This document shows, piece after piece, positions 1 through 10,108 of a DNA stretch of 64,000 nucleotides. The first letter of the stretch is position 1, and every line of letters begins with the position of its first letter. The stretch spans positions 7,285,001 to 7,349,000 of the forward strand of contig NZ_CP121666.1 of NCBI RefSeq assembly GCF_029714325.1, read 5' to 3'. A program made the position numbers and the translations under genes. The notes under the pieces are model-generated. The model was not told the origin of the DNA. It was given only the letters and a program-made list of their open reading frames with translations, and searched no databases. The stretch comes from Bradyrhizobium sp. CB1717 (lineage in GTDB: Bacteria > Pseudomonadota > Alphaproteobacteria > Rhizobiales > Xanthobacteraceae).

Positions 1-1121
1 AATGGAAGGACTTTGACGAGAACACGGCGGCCGCGATGTGCTACACGTCGGGCACCACGGGCGACCCGAAGGGTGTGCTGTACTCGCATCGCTCCAACGT
101 GCTGCACGCGCTGATGGCCAACAATGTCGACGCGCTCGGCACCAGCGCCTCCGAGACGATGCTGCCGGTGGTGCCGCTGTTCCACGCCAACAGCTGGGGC
201 ATCGCCTTCTCCGCGCCCTCGCAGGGCACCAAGCTGGTCATGCCCGGCGCCAAGCTCGATGGCGCCTCGGTCTACGAGCTGCTCTCGACCGAAAAGGTGA
301 CCCACACCGCCGGCGTGCCCACGGTGTGGCTGATGCTGCTCCAGCACATGGCCGCCAACAATCTGAAGCTGCCGGAGCTGAAGATGGTGATCTGCGGCGG
401 CTCGGCGATGCCGCGCTCGATGATCAAGGCTTTCCTCGACATGGGCTCGAGCGTCCGCCACGCCTGGGGCATGACCGAGATGAGCCCGATCGGCAGCGTC
501 GCGGCGCTGAAGCCGCCGTTCCAGAACGCAACCGGCGATGCCAAGCTCGACGTCCTGCAGATGCAGGGCTATGCCCCCTTCGCCGTGCAGATGAAGATCA
601 CCGACGATGCCGGCAAGGAGCTGCCCTGGGACGGCAAGACCTTCGGCCGCCTCAAGGTCTCCGGCCCCGCGGTCGCCAAGGCGTATTATCGCGTCGACGC
701 CAACATCCTCGACGAGGAAGGCTTCTTCGACACCGGCGACGTCTCGACCATCGACGAGGACGGCTACATGCGGATCACCGACCGCTCCAAGGACGTGATC
801 AAGTCCGGCGGCGAGTGGATCTCCTCGATCGACCTCGAAAATCTCGCCGTCGGCCATCCAGCCGTGGCGGAAGCCGCCGTGATCGGCGTGTTCCACCCCA
901 AATGGGACGAGCGGCCGCTGCTGATCGTGCAGCTCAAGCAGGGCCAGCAGGCAAGCCGCGAGGACATCCTGAAATTCATGGACGGCAAGATCGCCAAATG
1001 GTGGATGCCCGACGACGTCGCCTTCGTCGACGGCATCCCGCATACCGCCACCGGCAAGATCCTGAAGACGGCGCTGCGCGACCAGTTCAAGGATTACCGC
1101 TTCCCGAACGCGGCGGCGTAG
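1..1121 (+). CDS. AMP-dependent acyl-CoA ligase (5'-truncated by window edge)
   Basis: This is the C-terminal 370 or so residues of an adenylate-forming acyl-CoA synthetase; the open frame runs back to base 3 and the true start lies outside the window. The enzyme would activate a fatty or other carboxylic acid with ATP and then transfer it to CoA. The AMP/P-loop signature YTSGTTGDPKG is at the left edge. It is followed by the A5-type motif WGMTE, the TGD motif (FFDTGD), the hinge region (DRSKDVIKSGGEWIS) and the C-terminal catalytic Lys in TGKILK. The family is clear. The substrate is not; medium- or long-chain fatty acid is the usual annotation. A palindromic repeat follows the stop. Confidence 0.9.
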   Translation, partial: WKDFDENTAAAMCYTSGTTGDPKGVLYSHRSNVLHALMANNVDALGTSASETMLPVVPLFHANSWGIAFSAPSQGTKLVMPGAKLDGASVYELLSTEKVTHTAGVPTVWLMLLQHMAANNLKLPELKMVICGGSAMPRSMIKAFLDMGSSVRHAWGMTEMSPIGSVAALKPPFQNATGDAKLDVLQMQGYAPFAVQMKITDDAGKELPWDGKTFGRLKVSGPAVAKAYYRVDANILDEEGFFDTGDVSTIDEDGYMRITDRSKDVIKSGGEWISSIDLENLAVGHPAVAEAAVIGVFHPKWDERPLLIVQLKQGQQASREDILKFMDGKIAKWWMPDDVAFVDGIPHTATGKILKTALRDQFKDYRFPNAAA

Positions 1122-1130
1122 GGACGTAGA

Positions 1131-1212
1131 CGTCATTCCGGGGCGATGCCAACGGCATCGAACCCGGAATCTCGAGATTCCGGGTTCGCCCTTTGGGCGC
1201 CCCGGAATGACG
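1131..1212. repeat. palindromic intergenic repeat (CATTCCGGGGC family)
   Basis: The outer arms CGTCATTCCGGGGCG and CGCCCCGGAATGACG are inverted copies around an inner GAACCCGGAATCTCGAGATTCCGGGTTC palindrome (given here only as its halves GAACCCGGAATC and GATTCCGGGTTC). The same design recurs at 2186-2290. It looks like a REP/BIME-type dispersed element, as is common in Bradyrhizobium intergenic DNA. Confidence 0.75.
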
Positions 1213-1323
1213 GGCAATGATGACCCGGAACCCTTGAATTTGCCCCCGGGCCGTGGTCTCAACGGCCCATCGTCGCGCCAGATCGGCCGGCACCGCCTCC
1301 AAGACCCCGGCAGAGCTTCACCG

Positions 1324-2178
1324 ATGGCCCGCAGGTTTTCCGCTCCCTACCAGACGGAGCCCGTGTCCAGCCTCGCCAGCTGGGCGCGCAATCTCGCCGT
1401 GTTCGCGGTGGTGGCCGTCCTGGTGTCTATCCTCATCGTCCGCTTCGGCTTCCTGGAGCCGAAGCCGGCGCTCGTCACCTTCTTCGGGGGCCTCGCGATC
1501 GCGGGGCTCTCCATCCTGTTCGGGCTCGCGGGCTTCGCCGCGATCTGGCAGAACGGCTCGCGCGGCATGGCGCGCATCCTGCTCGCGTTCCTGATCGACG
1601 GCGCGATCCTCGCCTACCCCGCCTATCTCGCCCTGCAATACCGCAAGCTGCCGGCGATCCACGACATCACCACCGACCCGATCGACCCGCCACGCTTCGA
1701 CGCATTGGCGCGGCTGCGCGCCGGTGACGGCGCCAATACGGCCGTCTATGCCGGTCTCTATTCGGCCGAGCAGCAGCGCCATTTTTATCCTGATATCGAA
1801 CCAATCGAGCTCGAGATCCCGGTCGATCGCGCCTATGCGATCGCGCTGCAGCTGGTCAACAAGCGCAAATGGCTCGTCATCGACGAGCGCGCGCCGCAGC
1901 CGCCGCGCCGCATGGGTCGCATCGAGGCGGTGGCCCGCACACCGATCATGGGCTTGCGCGAGGACATTTCCATCAGGGTCGTGCCCGACGGCGAGGATTC
2001 CCGCGTCGATATCCGCTCCGCCTCGCGCTATTTCGATAGCGATCTCGGCAGCAATGCCGCGCGCGTGAAGAAATTCATCGAGGATCTCAACACCGCCGCC
2101 GATGCCGATGCGCTCAAGCCGGTGAAGAAGACCCCGGTGGCGCCGCCGAAGGCACCGGCGAAGACGGTGAAGAAATAG
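1324..2178 (+). CDS. DUF1499 family membrane protein
   Basis: This 284-residue protein has three hydrophobic segments in the N-terminal third (about residues 20-40, 46-68 and 74-95). A soluble DUF1499-type domain follows (about residues 130-265), and the tail is rich in Pro, Lys and Ala. DUF1499 has no assigned biochemical function. I chose the ATG at 1324 (MARRFSAPYQ) because the frame upstream runs into the palindromic repeat and reads as non-protein; no good ribosome binding site is visible at either start. It is a single gene between two repeats. Confidence 0.75.
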   Translation: MARRFSAPYQTEPVSSLASWARNLAVFAVVAVLVSILIVRFGFLEPKPALVTFFGGLAIAGLSILFGLAGFAAIWQNGSRGMARILLAFLIDGAILAYPAYLALQYRKLPAIHDITTDPIDPPRFDALARLRAGDGANTAVYAGLYSAEQQRHFYPDIEPIELEIPVDRAYAIALQLVNKRKWLVIDERAPQPPRRMGRIEAVARTPIMGLREDISIRVVPDGEDSRVDIRSASRYFDSDLGSNAARVKKFIEDLNTAADADALKPVKKTPVAPPKAPAKTVKK

Positions 2179-2185
2179 CCCGGCT

Positions 2186-2290
2186 GTCATTCCGGGGCGC
2201 CGCAAAGCGGCGAGCCCGGAATCCATTCATCCACCGACACTGCGGCACGATGGATTCCGGGTTCGCGCTAACGCACGCCCCGGAATGATG
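2186..2290. repeat. palindromic intergenic repeat (CATTCCGGGGC family)
   Basis: This is a second member of the 1131-1212 family, with outer arms GTCATTCCGGGGCG and CGCCCCGGAATGATGG and inner GGAATCCAT / ATGGATTCC arms. It lies between convergent genes, where it could also act as a bidirectional terminator. Confidence 0.75.
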
Positions 2291-2297
2291 GCCGACG

Positions 2298-3221
2298 CTA
2301 GGCGCCCGCCATCCGATACGTCCCGGTGATCACGGGATCGCCATCGGTTGCCACCACGCCGCGGGCGACGAGGTCTTCCAGATGCGCCAGCACGGAATAG
2401 CCGGCGGCCGTCGTCAGCCTCGGATCGATGCCGATATAGATCGCGCGCACCATGGTTGGGATGTCGGCCTCGCCCTTGGCGAGGCGGTGCAGGATCGAAG
2501 CCTCGCGCGCCTTGCGGTGGCGGATCAGGAAACGCACAAAGCGCGGGCCGTCCGGAATCTCGGGGCCGTGGCCGGAGAAATAGAGGTCCTCCGCGCGCGC
2601 GGCGAGGCGGTCGAGCGAGTCCATGTAGTCGATCATCGAGCCGTCGGGCGGCGCCACGATCGAGGTCGACCAGCCCATCACGTGGTCGCCCACGAAATTG
2701 AATTTCCGCTCCGCCCAGGCGAAGGCGAGGTGGTTGGCGGTGTGGCCGGGCGTCGCCACCGCCTCGAGGCGCCAGCCGTCGCCCTCGACCACATCGCCAT
2801 GGGCGATCCTGATGTCGGGCGCGAAATCGCGATCGACGCCGGATTCCGGATTGTGCTTCTCGCTCTCGAAGCGCGGGCGCGAGGCGCGGTGCGGGCCTTC
2901 GGCATAGACCGGCGCGCCGGTCGCCTGCTTGATCCGCGCGGTGTTCGGCGAATGGTCGCGATGGGTGTGGGTGACGAAGATGTGGCTCACCGTCTCGCCG
3001 CGCACGGCATCGAGCAGCGCGGCCGCATGCGCCGCATCATCCGGGCCGGGATCGATGATCGCGACGTTGCCTGTGCCGACGATGTAGCTGACCGTACCGG
3101 TGAAGGTGAAGGGGCTCGGATTGTTACAGAGCACGCGCCGCACGCCGGGGCGGACTTCCTCGACGACGCCAGGCTGAAGCGGAAAGTTGCGGTTGAACGG
3201 GACGTCGTCGTTGTCGGACAT
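2298..3221 (-). CDS. MBL-fold metallo-hydrolase
   Basis: This 307-residue metallo-beta-lactamase-fold hydrolase carries the di-metal motif THTHRDHS (about residue 104) and downstream His ligands in ATPGHTANH and FSGHGPE. The C-terminal part, with a winged-helix-like segment (ARGVVATDG), resembles the LACTB2/beta-lactamase-like subfamily, whose members include ribonucleases and thioesterase-like hydrolases. The substrate cannot be named from sequence. AGGAAG precedes the ATG at a usable distance. It is transcribed in the same direction as the acyl-CoA dehydrogenase behind it, separated by a repeat element. Confidence 0.85.
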   Translation of the reverse strand: MSDNDDVPFNRNFPLQPGVVEEVRPGVRRVLCNNPSPFTFTGTVSYIVGTGNVAIIDPGPDDAAHAAALLDAVRGETVSHIFVTHTHRDHSPNTARIKQATGAPVYAEGPHRASRPRFESEKHNPESGVDRDFAPDIRIAHGDVVEGDGWRLEAVATPGHTANHLAFAWAERKFNFVGDHVMGWSTSIVAPPDGSMIDYMDSLDRLAARAEDLYFSGHGPEIPDGPRFVRFLIRHRKAREASILHRLAKGEADIPTMVRAIYIGIDPRLTTAAGYSVLAHLEDLVARGVVATDGDPVITGTYRMAGA

Positions 3222-3254
3222 GAGACTTCCTGTGCACTGCTACCCAACCCTCGC

Positions 3255-3376
3255 CGTCATACCCCGCGAAGGCGGGGTATCCAGTACGCCGCGGCGCCTG
3301 AGGCGAAGGCGAGGTCTCTGGGATACTGGATCGCCCGCCCCCAGTGCGCAATTGCGCACAAGGCGGGCGATGACAG
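3255..3376. repeat. palindromic intergenic repeat (CCCCGCGAAGGCGGGG family)
   Basis: The core GTCATACCCCGCGAAGGCGGGGTATCCAGTACG pairs with a downstream ATACTGGATCGCCCG segment (each half given short of full length). It ends in GGCGGGCGATGAC. The copy at 55174-55277 shares the same left half. It fills the gap between the MBL hydrolase and glutaryl-CoA dehydrogenase. Confidence 0.7.
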
Positions 3377-3408
3377 CTGAGCAAGACAGCGGCCACGGGG
3401 TACGCGGC

Positions 3409-4623
<1,215 letters not shown>

Positions 4624-4755
4624 GAAACGTCCTTTCGCGTCTGGTTCCGTCTAGAAATTGCCCGACAAATTAAAGCGCCGCGGCAACAAGTGCAATTGCA
4701 TCCTGGTTTCGGTCATTTCCGGGTCACGCAACGCTGCGGACCCGGAAACGGCGTG

Positions 4756-5832
4756 TCAGGTCTCGAGCTGCTCGTTGGCGACGATCTCGATGCCGAAGCC
4801 CGACAGACCCTTGTAGTCATGGACCGAGGAGGTGAGATGCCGGATCGAGGTAACGCCGAGATCGCGCAGGATCTGCGCGCCGACGCCGATTTCGCGCCAC
4901 TGGCGGTTGCGGTCCGCCTCCGTCGAGGTCTCGTCGGGAAGCGGGGACACGGGCACGCCGGCGGCGCCGTCGCGCAAGTAGACCAGCACGCCGCGGCCGG
5001 TCTTCTTGAAATGCTCGAGCACGGCGGCCATGCGCTTGTGCCCGGTGAAGGTGTCCTTGACGATGTTCGGCTTGTGGAAGCGCGTCAGCACGTTCTTGCC
5101 GTCGCCGACGCCGTTGTAGACGAAGGCGACGTGGGCGATGGAATCGAACGGCGAGCGATAGGCGTAGCCCTGCAAGGGGCCAATCGGGCTGTCGATGACG
5201 AAGGTCGAGACCCGCTCGATCAGCTTTTCGCGCGCCTGGCGGTAGGCGATCATGTCCGCGATGGTGACGTGCCTGAGCTTGTGCCTGGCGGCGAACTGCG
5301 CGACCTGCTCGCCCTTCATCACGCTGCCGTCGTCGTTCATCAGCTCGCTGATGACGCCGACCGGCGGCAGGCCGGAGAGCTTGCAGAGATCGACGGCGGC
5401 CTCGGTATGGCCGGAGCGCAGCAGCACGCCGCCATCCTTGGCGATCAGCGGGAAGATGTGGCCCGGCCGGGCGAAGTCATGCGCGCCGACATTGGGATTG
5501 GCGAGCGCCCGGCAGCACGAGGCGCGCTCCTCGGCCGAGATGCCGGTGCCGCCGTCGGGCTTGTAGTCGATCGAGACCGTGAACGCTGTGGTGTGCGCGG
5601 AATCGTTGTGGGCGACCATCGGATCGAGCCGCAGGCGGCGGGCGTCCTCGGTGGTCACGGGGGCGCAGACGATGCCGGAGGTGTGGCGGATGATGAACGC
5701 CATCTTCTCGGCGGTGCAGAGCGAGGCGGCGACGATCAGATCGCCCTCACCCTCGCGGTCCTCGTCGTCGGTGACGACGACGAGCTCGCCCCTGGCAAAG
5801 GCCTGCAAGACTTCCTGGACGGTATCGGGCAT
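4756..5832 (-). CDS. ribB: 3,4-dihydroxy-2-butanone 4-phosphate synthase with degenerate GTP cyclohydrolase II domain
   Basis: The N-terminal half (residues 1-205) is a RibB domain that makes the four-carbon riboflavin precursor from ribulose 5-phosphate. The acidic substrate loop DDEDREGEGD and the HT.AFTVSID, RPGHIFPL and GHTEAAVDL blocks are all present. The C-terminal half has the RibA fold length, but the Zn-binding Cys triad of GTP cyclohydrolase II is absent: the aligned segment reads RFHKPNIVKDTFTGHK, without cysteine. The protein is therefore probably only RibB-active. The minus-strand leader shows no FMN-riboswitch core. Confidence 0.88.
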   Translation of the reverse strand: MPDTVQEVLQAFARGELVVVTDDEDREGEGDLIVAASLCTAEKMAFIIRHTSGIVCAPVTTEDARRLRLDPMVAHNDSAHTTAFTVSIDYKPDGGTGISAEERASCCRALANPNVGAHDFARPGHIFPLIAKDGGVLLRSGHTEAAVDLCKLSGLPPVGVISELMNDDGSVMKGEQVAQFAARHKLRHVTIADMIAYRQAREKLIERVSTFVIDSPIGPLQGYAYRSPFDSIAHVAFVYNGVGDGKNVLTRFHKPNIVKDTFTGHKRMAAVLEHFKKTGRGVLVYLRDGAAGVPVSPLPDETSTEADRNRQWREIGVGAQILRDLGVTSIRHLTSSVHDYKGLSGFGIEIVANEQLET

Positions 5833-6022
5833 GTCCCAATCTCTATCGGTTATGGGGCCGGAGGCTTGCCGGACGCCTTAGCCGGACTTGGCTCCAAGCG
5901 CTAGTGTCCTGGACGCAACCGCATATGCCTGATGGCGGGCCGGCCCGCGAGCCTCAGGCTTGCACCGAAGATACCAGGGATATAGGCGCGCCAAGCCCGG
6001 ACGGAAGACGGCCGGGGCGCCG

Positions 6023-7753
6023 TCAGGGCAGCACCTCGCGCCGCTCGCCGAGCCGCAGATCGAGCTCGGCACGCTTGTCGGCGAGCAGGCCGGCCTGGGC
6101 GGCTTCGATCACGGTAAACAGCTCATGAGCATCGCTGAGCCGGGTCACGGTGACGTAGCTGGCGCCGGCCGCATAGAGCTCGCCCACATCGGACAACAGG
6201 TCGGCCGTGGCAACGATCATGGCAGTCGGATTGAGAGTGCGGACGTGACGGACCAGCTTCTCGTTGCTGGCGCCCTTCAGAAGCGCGTCCGGCACGCTGA
6301 GGATGATCATCTCGGACTTGCCGACGCCGGCATGGAGCAGCGTATCGGCACTGCTGATGTCGCCATAGATCACGTGCAGACCGCGTGAAAGCAAGGTTTG
6401 GTACACATTGGGGTTGAAATCGACCACCGTGATCTGCTCCAGCAGCACCGGCGCCTGCCGCTCGATCTCCGCCAGCAGCGCGCTCGCCGCGCGGAAAAAG
6501 CCGAGGATGACGATGCGGCGGGCCTCGCCATGCCCGGCCTCGTGGCTCTCCTCGGCGTGGCCGTTGCCGTGATCGAGATCGCGCAGGCCGATCCGCTTCA
6601 ACGGGCCGATCGCCCAGCGGGTGATCTCGTCACTGCGGGTCATCACGAAGGTCGAGAGCACAGCCAGCACCACGAAGGCGAAGGAGGCCGCGTTCGCCGT
6701 CTCGGCTGCGATATGGTGGTCGGAAACGCCGGTCTGGATCACCACCAGCGAGAATTCGGAGATCTGCGCGAGGTTGAGCGCCGGCAACAGGCTCGCGCGC
6801 AGCCCCTGCTTCATCAGGTAGAGCGGCGTAAAGGTGGTGACGAGCCGGCTCACCACCGTGAACGCCGCGATCATCAGCGCCAGACCGATTACCGAGAGGC
6901 CGGGCACCGGAATGGTCATGCCGAGCGCAACGAAGAACAGCGTGATGAAGAAGTCCCGCAGCGTGGTGACCTTGGCGGTGACGTCGAGCGCGTAAGGAAA
7001 GGTCGAGAGCGAGACGCCGGCGATCAGGGCGCCCATCTCGCGCGACAGCGAGAGCCGCTCGGCGGTCTCGGCCACGAGGAAGCACCAGGCCAGCGCCCCC
7101 AGCAGGATCAGCTCGGGACGGCGGGCGATCTGGTGGAACAGGCGCGGAAGCACATAACGGCTGATCAGGAGCGCGGCGGCGACCAGCACCGCGACGCGGC
7201 CGATCGAGAGCAGGATGACGGTGACCTCGAGATTGGCAAGGCTCGGCTGCACCGCCAGGAACAGGATCGCGAAGATGTCCTGGAGCACCAGCACGCCGAG
7301 CGTGATTCGCCCCGGCAGCGTATCAAGTTCGCGCTTCTCGTAGAGCACCTTGACGATGATGACCGTGCTCGACAGCGCGCATGCGACGCAGAGATAGATC
7401 GCGTCGAAATGCCCGCCACCAAGCGACAGGCCGATGCCGATGAAGAACAGCACGCCGAGCAGACAGCCGCCAAGGAGCTGGCCTCCCGCCGCGAACAGGA
7501 TCACCCTGCCCGCCCGCACGATCTTCTTCAGGTCGATCTCCAGGCCGATCATGAACAGCATGAAGATCAGGCCGAGCTCGGAGATGACGCTGATCGATTC
7601 CTGCGATTTGACCCAGCCGGCACCGAATGGACCTATGCAGAAGCCGGCGATAAGGTAGGCCAGGATCAGCGGTTGCCGGGAGAAGTGGGCCAGGAGGCCC
7701 AGCCCCCAGGCAAACAGGATACAGAGAGTGATGTCGCGAATGAGCTCATGCAT
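6023..7753 (-). CDS. Kef/CPA2-type monovalent cation:proton antiporter with TrkA-N domain
   Basis: This 576-residue inner-membrane protein has about 12 hydrophobic segments of the Na+/H+ exchanger fold. A cytoplasmic TrkA-N (RCK) Rossmann domain follows at about residues 400-530 (IVILGFFRAASALL...VVDFNP). It is probably a K+ or Na+ efflux system with nucleotide or thiol gating, but the ion is not decided by sequence. I chose the ATG at 7753 (MHELIRDIT); the longer frame would need a TTG and reads into the divergent promoter. The gene diverges from the DUF3124 gene with 67 bp between starts. Confidence 0.85.
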   Translation of the reverse strand: MHELIRDITLCILFAWGLGLLAHFSRQPLILAYLIAGFCIGPFGAGWVKSQESISVISELGLIFMLFMIGLEIDLKKIVRAGRVILFAAGGQLLGGCLLGVLFFIGIGLSLGGGHFDAIYLCVACALSSTVIIVKVLYEKRELDTLPGRITLGVLVLQDIFAILFLAVQPSLANLEVTVILLSIGRVAVLVAAALLISRYVLPRLFHQIARRPELILLGALAWCFLVAETAERLSLSREMGALIAGVSLSTFPYALDVTAKVTTLRDFFITLFFVALGMTIPVPGLSVIGLALMIAAFTVVSRLVTTFTPLYLMKQGLRASLLPALNLAQISEFSLVVIQTGVSDHHIAAETANAASFAFVVLAVLSTFVMTRSDEITRWAIGPLKRIGLRDLDHGNGHAEESHEAGHGEARRIVILGFFRAASALLAEIERQAPVLLEQITVVDFNPNVYQTLLSRGLHVIYGDISSADTLLHAGVGKSEMIILSVPDALLKGASNEKLVRHVRTLNPTAMIVATADLLSDVGELYAAGASYVTVTRLSDAHELFTVIEAAQAGLLADKRAELDLRLGERREVLP

Positions 7754-7820
7754 GCCAAATTGGTCCGTTTTGCCGCACCCTAGTGGCGGGTTGCGGCGCG
7801 GCAAGCGAGCAATTCGTCAC

Positions 7821-8348
7821 ATGCGGTTCGTGCTCTGGTTGATAGCCCTGCTGGGTCCATTCGCGTCCGCCTTGCCGGCCGCGGCGCAACCCAAGGTCAA
7901 TATCGAGCAGAGCTTTGCCGATTCGCTCACTGCGCTGCCGAAGGAGGAACTCGCCGTGTCCGGTGGGTTCTACGTGCCGGCCTATTCCAGCGTTGCGATG
8001 AGCCAGGGCAAGCTGCGCGTCGATTTCTCGGTGACATTGAGCGTCCACAACGCCTCCGAGACGCAAGCCCTGGTGCTCAAACGCATCGCCTATTTCGACA
8101 CCGCAGGCAAGCAGGTCGAGAGCTATCTGAAGGCGCCGGTGGCCTTGAGGCCCCTCGCCACCGTCTCGATCTTCATCCCAACCGACGACGTGCGCGGCGG
8201 CACAGGCGCCAATTTCATCGTCGACTGGGCTGCGACAGGCGAGATCTCCGAGCCGGTGGTCGAGGCCTTGATGGTTGGCGGCGTCGCCAATGCGCATTAC
8301 GCTTTCATCAGCCAGGGACGTCCGACCCGGACGGCCGGCAAAAAATAA
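7821..8348 (+). CDS. exported DUF3124 family protein
   Basis: The protein has 175 residues. An N-terminal signal peptide (MRFVLWLIALLGPFASA, cut near LPAAAQ) is followed by a beta-rich DUF3124 domain (about residues 50-165) of unknown function. It is probably periplasmic. I chose the start at 7821 because the upstream in-frame codons lie inside the oppositely oriented antiporter gene. A short GC hairpin (ACCGTCC...GGACGGT) follows the stop. Confidence 0.8.
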   Translation: MRFVLWLIALLGPFASALPAAAQPKVNIEQSFADSLTALPKEELAVSGGFYVPAYSSVAMSQGKLRVDFSVTLSVHNASETQALVLKRIAYFDTAGKQVESYLKAPVALRPLATVSIFIPTDDVRGGTGANFIVDWAATGEISEPVVEALMVGGVANAHYAFISQGRPTRTAGKK

Positions 8349-8436
8349 GACCGTCCACCCCGGACGGTTGGCAAGAAGTCAAGGCCGCGGGGGCAACGCC
8401 AGCCGGCTCAACAAAAACAAGACGAGGAACGCTCCC

Positions 8437-9669
8437 ATGACGTCCAGCTTCGATTTCGCCCCCCTGTTTCCCGCAGGGCTGCCGGCCCCGACTGCGCGCT
8501 GGACGGGCCTTGCCAAATACAGCTTTGTCGGCGGCAACAATGATTCCGAGCAAGTACCGCTCGACGAGTTGATCGAAGCGACCAACACGGTGCTGCGGCG
8601 CGAAGGCCGCTCGCTCGCCACTTACGGTCTGGCGCACGGCCCGCAGGGCTACCTTCCCTTGCGCGAATTCCTGGTGACAAAACTGAAGCGCGATGCCGGC
8701 ATCAACTGCACGGTCGACGATCTCCTGATCGTCTCGGGATCGCTCCAGGCACTGGACCTCGTCAACAACACGCTGCTGACGCGCGGCGACACCGTGATCT
8801 TCGAGCAGGACAGCTATCAGGGCTCGCTGACACGCCTGGCGCGGCTCGGCGTCAACGTCGTCGGCATTCCCCTCGACAGCGACGGCATGCGCATGGATGC
8901 GCTGGCGACGGCGCTGGCCGATCTGAAAAACCGCGGCATCCGCCCGAAATACATCTACACCATCCCGACGGTGCAGAACCCGACCGGCAGCATCATGCCG
9001 GAGAGCCGCCGCATCGAGCTGCTGCGGCTCGCGACCGAATACGGCGTGCCGATCTTCGAGGACGATTGCTATGCCGATCTGGTCTGGTCGGGCCAGCGGC
9101 CGCCGGCGATCCACGCGATGAGCCCGAACGGCGGGGTGATCCATATCGGCTCGTTCTCGAAATCGATTGCGCCGGCGCTGCGCGTCGGCTTCATCGTCGC
9201 GCCCTGGGATGTGATGTCGCGGATGCTGTCACTGAAGACGGATGCCGGCTCGGGGGCGCTGGAGCAGATGGTGCTGGCGGCCTATTGCAGACCACATTTT
9301 TCGACCCACGTGCCCGCGCTGACGAAGGCGCTGCGGACCAAGCTCGACACGCTGATGGAAGCCCTGAACGAGCAGTTTGGGACGGCCGCCGAGTTCGAGG
9401 AGCCCAAGGGCGGCATATTCCTCTGGGTGAAGCTGCCCGAGCAGGTCGATACGCTGAAACTCTATCAGGCCGCGCTCGCCGCCGGCGTCTCGATCAATCC
9501 GGGGCCGGAATGGTCGACCAACAAGAGCCATTCCAGCTCGCGCCTCAGGCTGTGCTTCGCAAGCCCCACGCATCAGCAGATCCGCGAGGGCGTCGCCGTG
9601 CTGGCAGAAGTCTGCCGCAAGGAGTTCGGCGTGCCGGCGCGCAGCGCCAATGTGGAGAAGCGAGCCTGA
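8437..9669 (+). CDS. PLP-dependent fold-type I aminotransferase (class I/II, LysN-like)
   Basis: This 410-residue enzyme has the canonical PLP motifs. PTVQNPTGSIMP holds the Asn contacting PLP, EDDCYADL the Asp pairing with the pyridine nitrogen, and HIGSFSKSIAPALRVG the Schiff-base Lys at about K242. Its nearest relatives are 2-aminoadipate/kynurenine aminotransferases and MocR proteins lacking the DNA-binding domain; the substrate remains open. GAGGAA lies 8 bases before the ATG at 8437. It is convergent with the small HTH gene. Confidence 0.88.
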   Translation: MTSSFDFAPLFPAGLPAPTARWTGLAKYSFVGGNNDSEQVPLDELIEATNTVLRREGRSLATYGLAHGPQGYLPLREFLVTKLKRDAGINCTVDDLLIVSGSLQALDLVNNTLLTRGDTVIFEQDSYQGSLTRLARLGVNVVGIPLDSDGMRMDALATALADLKNRGIRPKYIYTIPTVQNPTGSIMPESRRIELLRLATEYGVPIFEDDCYADLVWSGQRPPAIHAMSPNGGVIHIGSFSKSIAPALRVGFIVAPWDVMSRMLSLKTDAGSGALEQMVLAAYCRPHFSTHVPALTKALRTKLDTLMEALNEQFGTAAEFEEPKGGIFLWVKLPEQVDTLKLYQAALAAGVSINPGPEWSTNKSHSSSRLRLCFASPTHQQIREGVAVLAEVCRKEFGVPARSANVEKRA

Positions 9670-9677
9670 AGGTAGCG

Positions 9678-9983
9678 TCAGGCCGCCTGTGGCTGGCTGC
9701 TGTGGATCGCCGAGGCCAGCCGCAGCAGCAGGACGATCGAGACGTTACCTTTGCCGGCCTCGATCTGGGCGATGTAGCGCTCGGAAATCCCGGAGCGGCG
9801 GGCAAGCTCCCGGCGCGACAGGTCGCAGCGGGTACGCGAGGACCTCAGGCGGTCGCCCAGCTCGGCCAGAAACGCGGTCTCCGAATGGGGCGGCACGCCA
9901 CAGCTCCCCGGCAGCACTTCGCCCGCAAAATCCATGACTTGATTCAGCATTGGTGTATCCACATTCGCCTTCGGAGCTGCCAT
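9678..9983 (-). CDS. XRE-type HTH regulator, BoxR-like but lacking the kinase domain
   Basis: A Cro/CI-type helix-turn-helix occupies about residues 40-95 (LGDRLRSSRTRCDLSRREL, then SGISERYIAQIEAGKGNVS). The wording SERY(I/L)AQ(I/L)E.G.GNVS is typical of the benzoyl-CoA-responsive BoxR regulators, where a shikimate-kinase-like domain normally follows. Here the protein stops at 101 residues directly after the HTH. I chose the ATG at 9983, preceded by GGGGGTAGG, over an upstream TTG. The target is unknown. Confidence 0.78.
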   Translation of the reverse strand: MAAPKANVDTPMLNQVMDFAGEVLPGSCGVPPHSETAFLAELGDRLRSSRTRCDLSRRELARRSGISERYIAQIEAGKGNVSIVLLLRLASAIHSSQPQAA

Positions 9984-10108
9984 CCTACCCCCGCTACGAC
10001 CGGCCTCATTGACGCGGATCAAATTCGCGCGTGATCGGCAGCTGGCGTGGACGGCCGCGCCCGGGATGCTAAACTTCGGAATTCTTCGAGGCGGGGCTTT
10101 TTCGGGAC

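Noticed and set aside
5833..6022. FMN riboswitch ahead of ribB
   Set aside because: I looked for the conserved GGGGTGAAATTCCC-type core and the other RFN blocks on the minus strand and found none.
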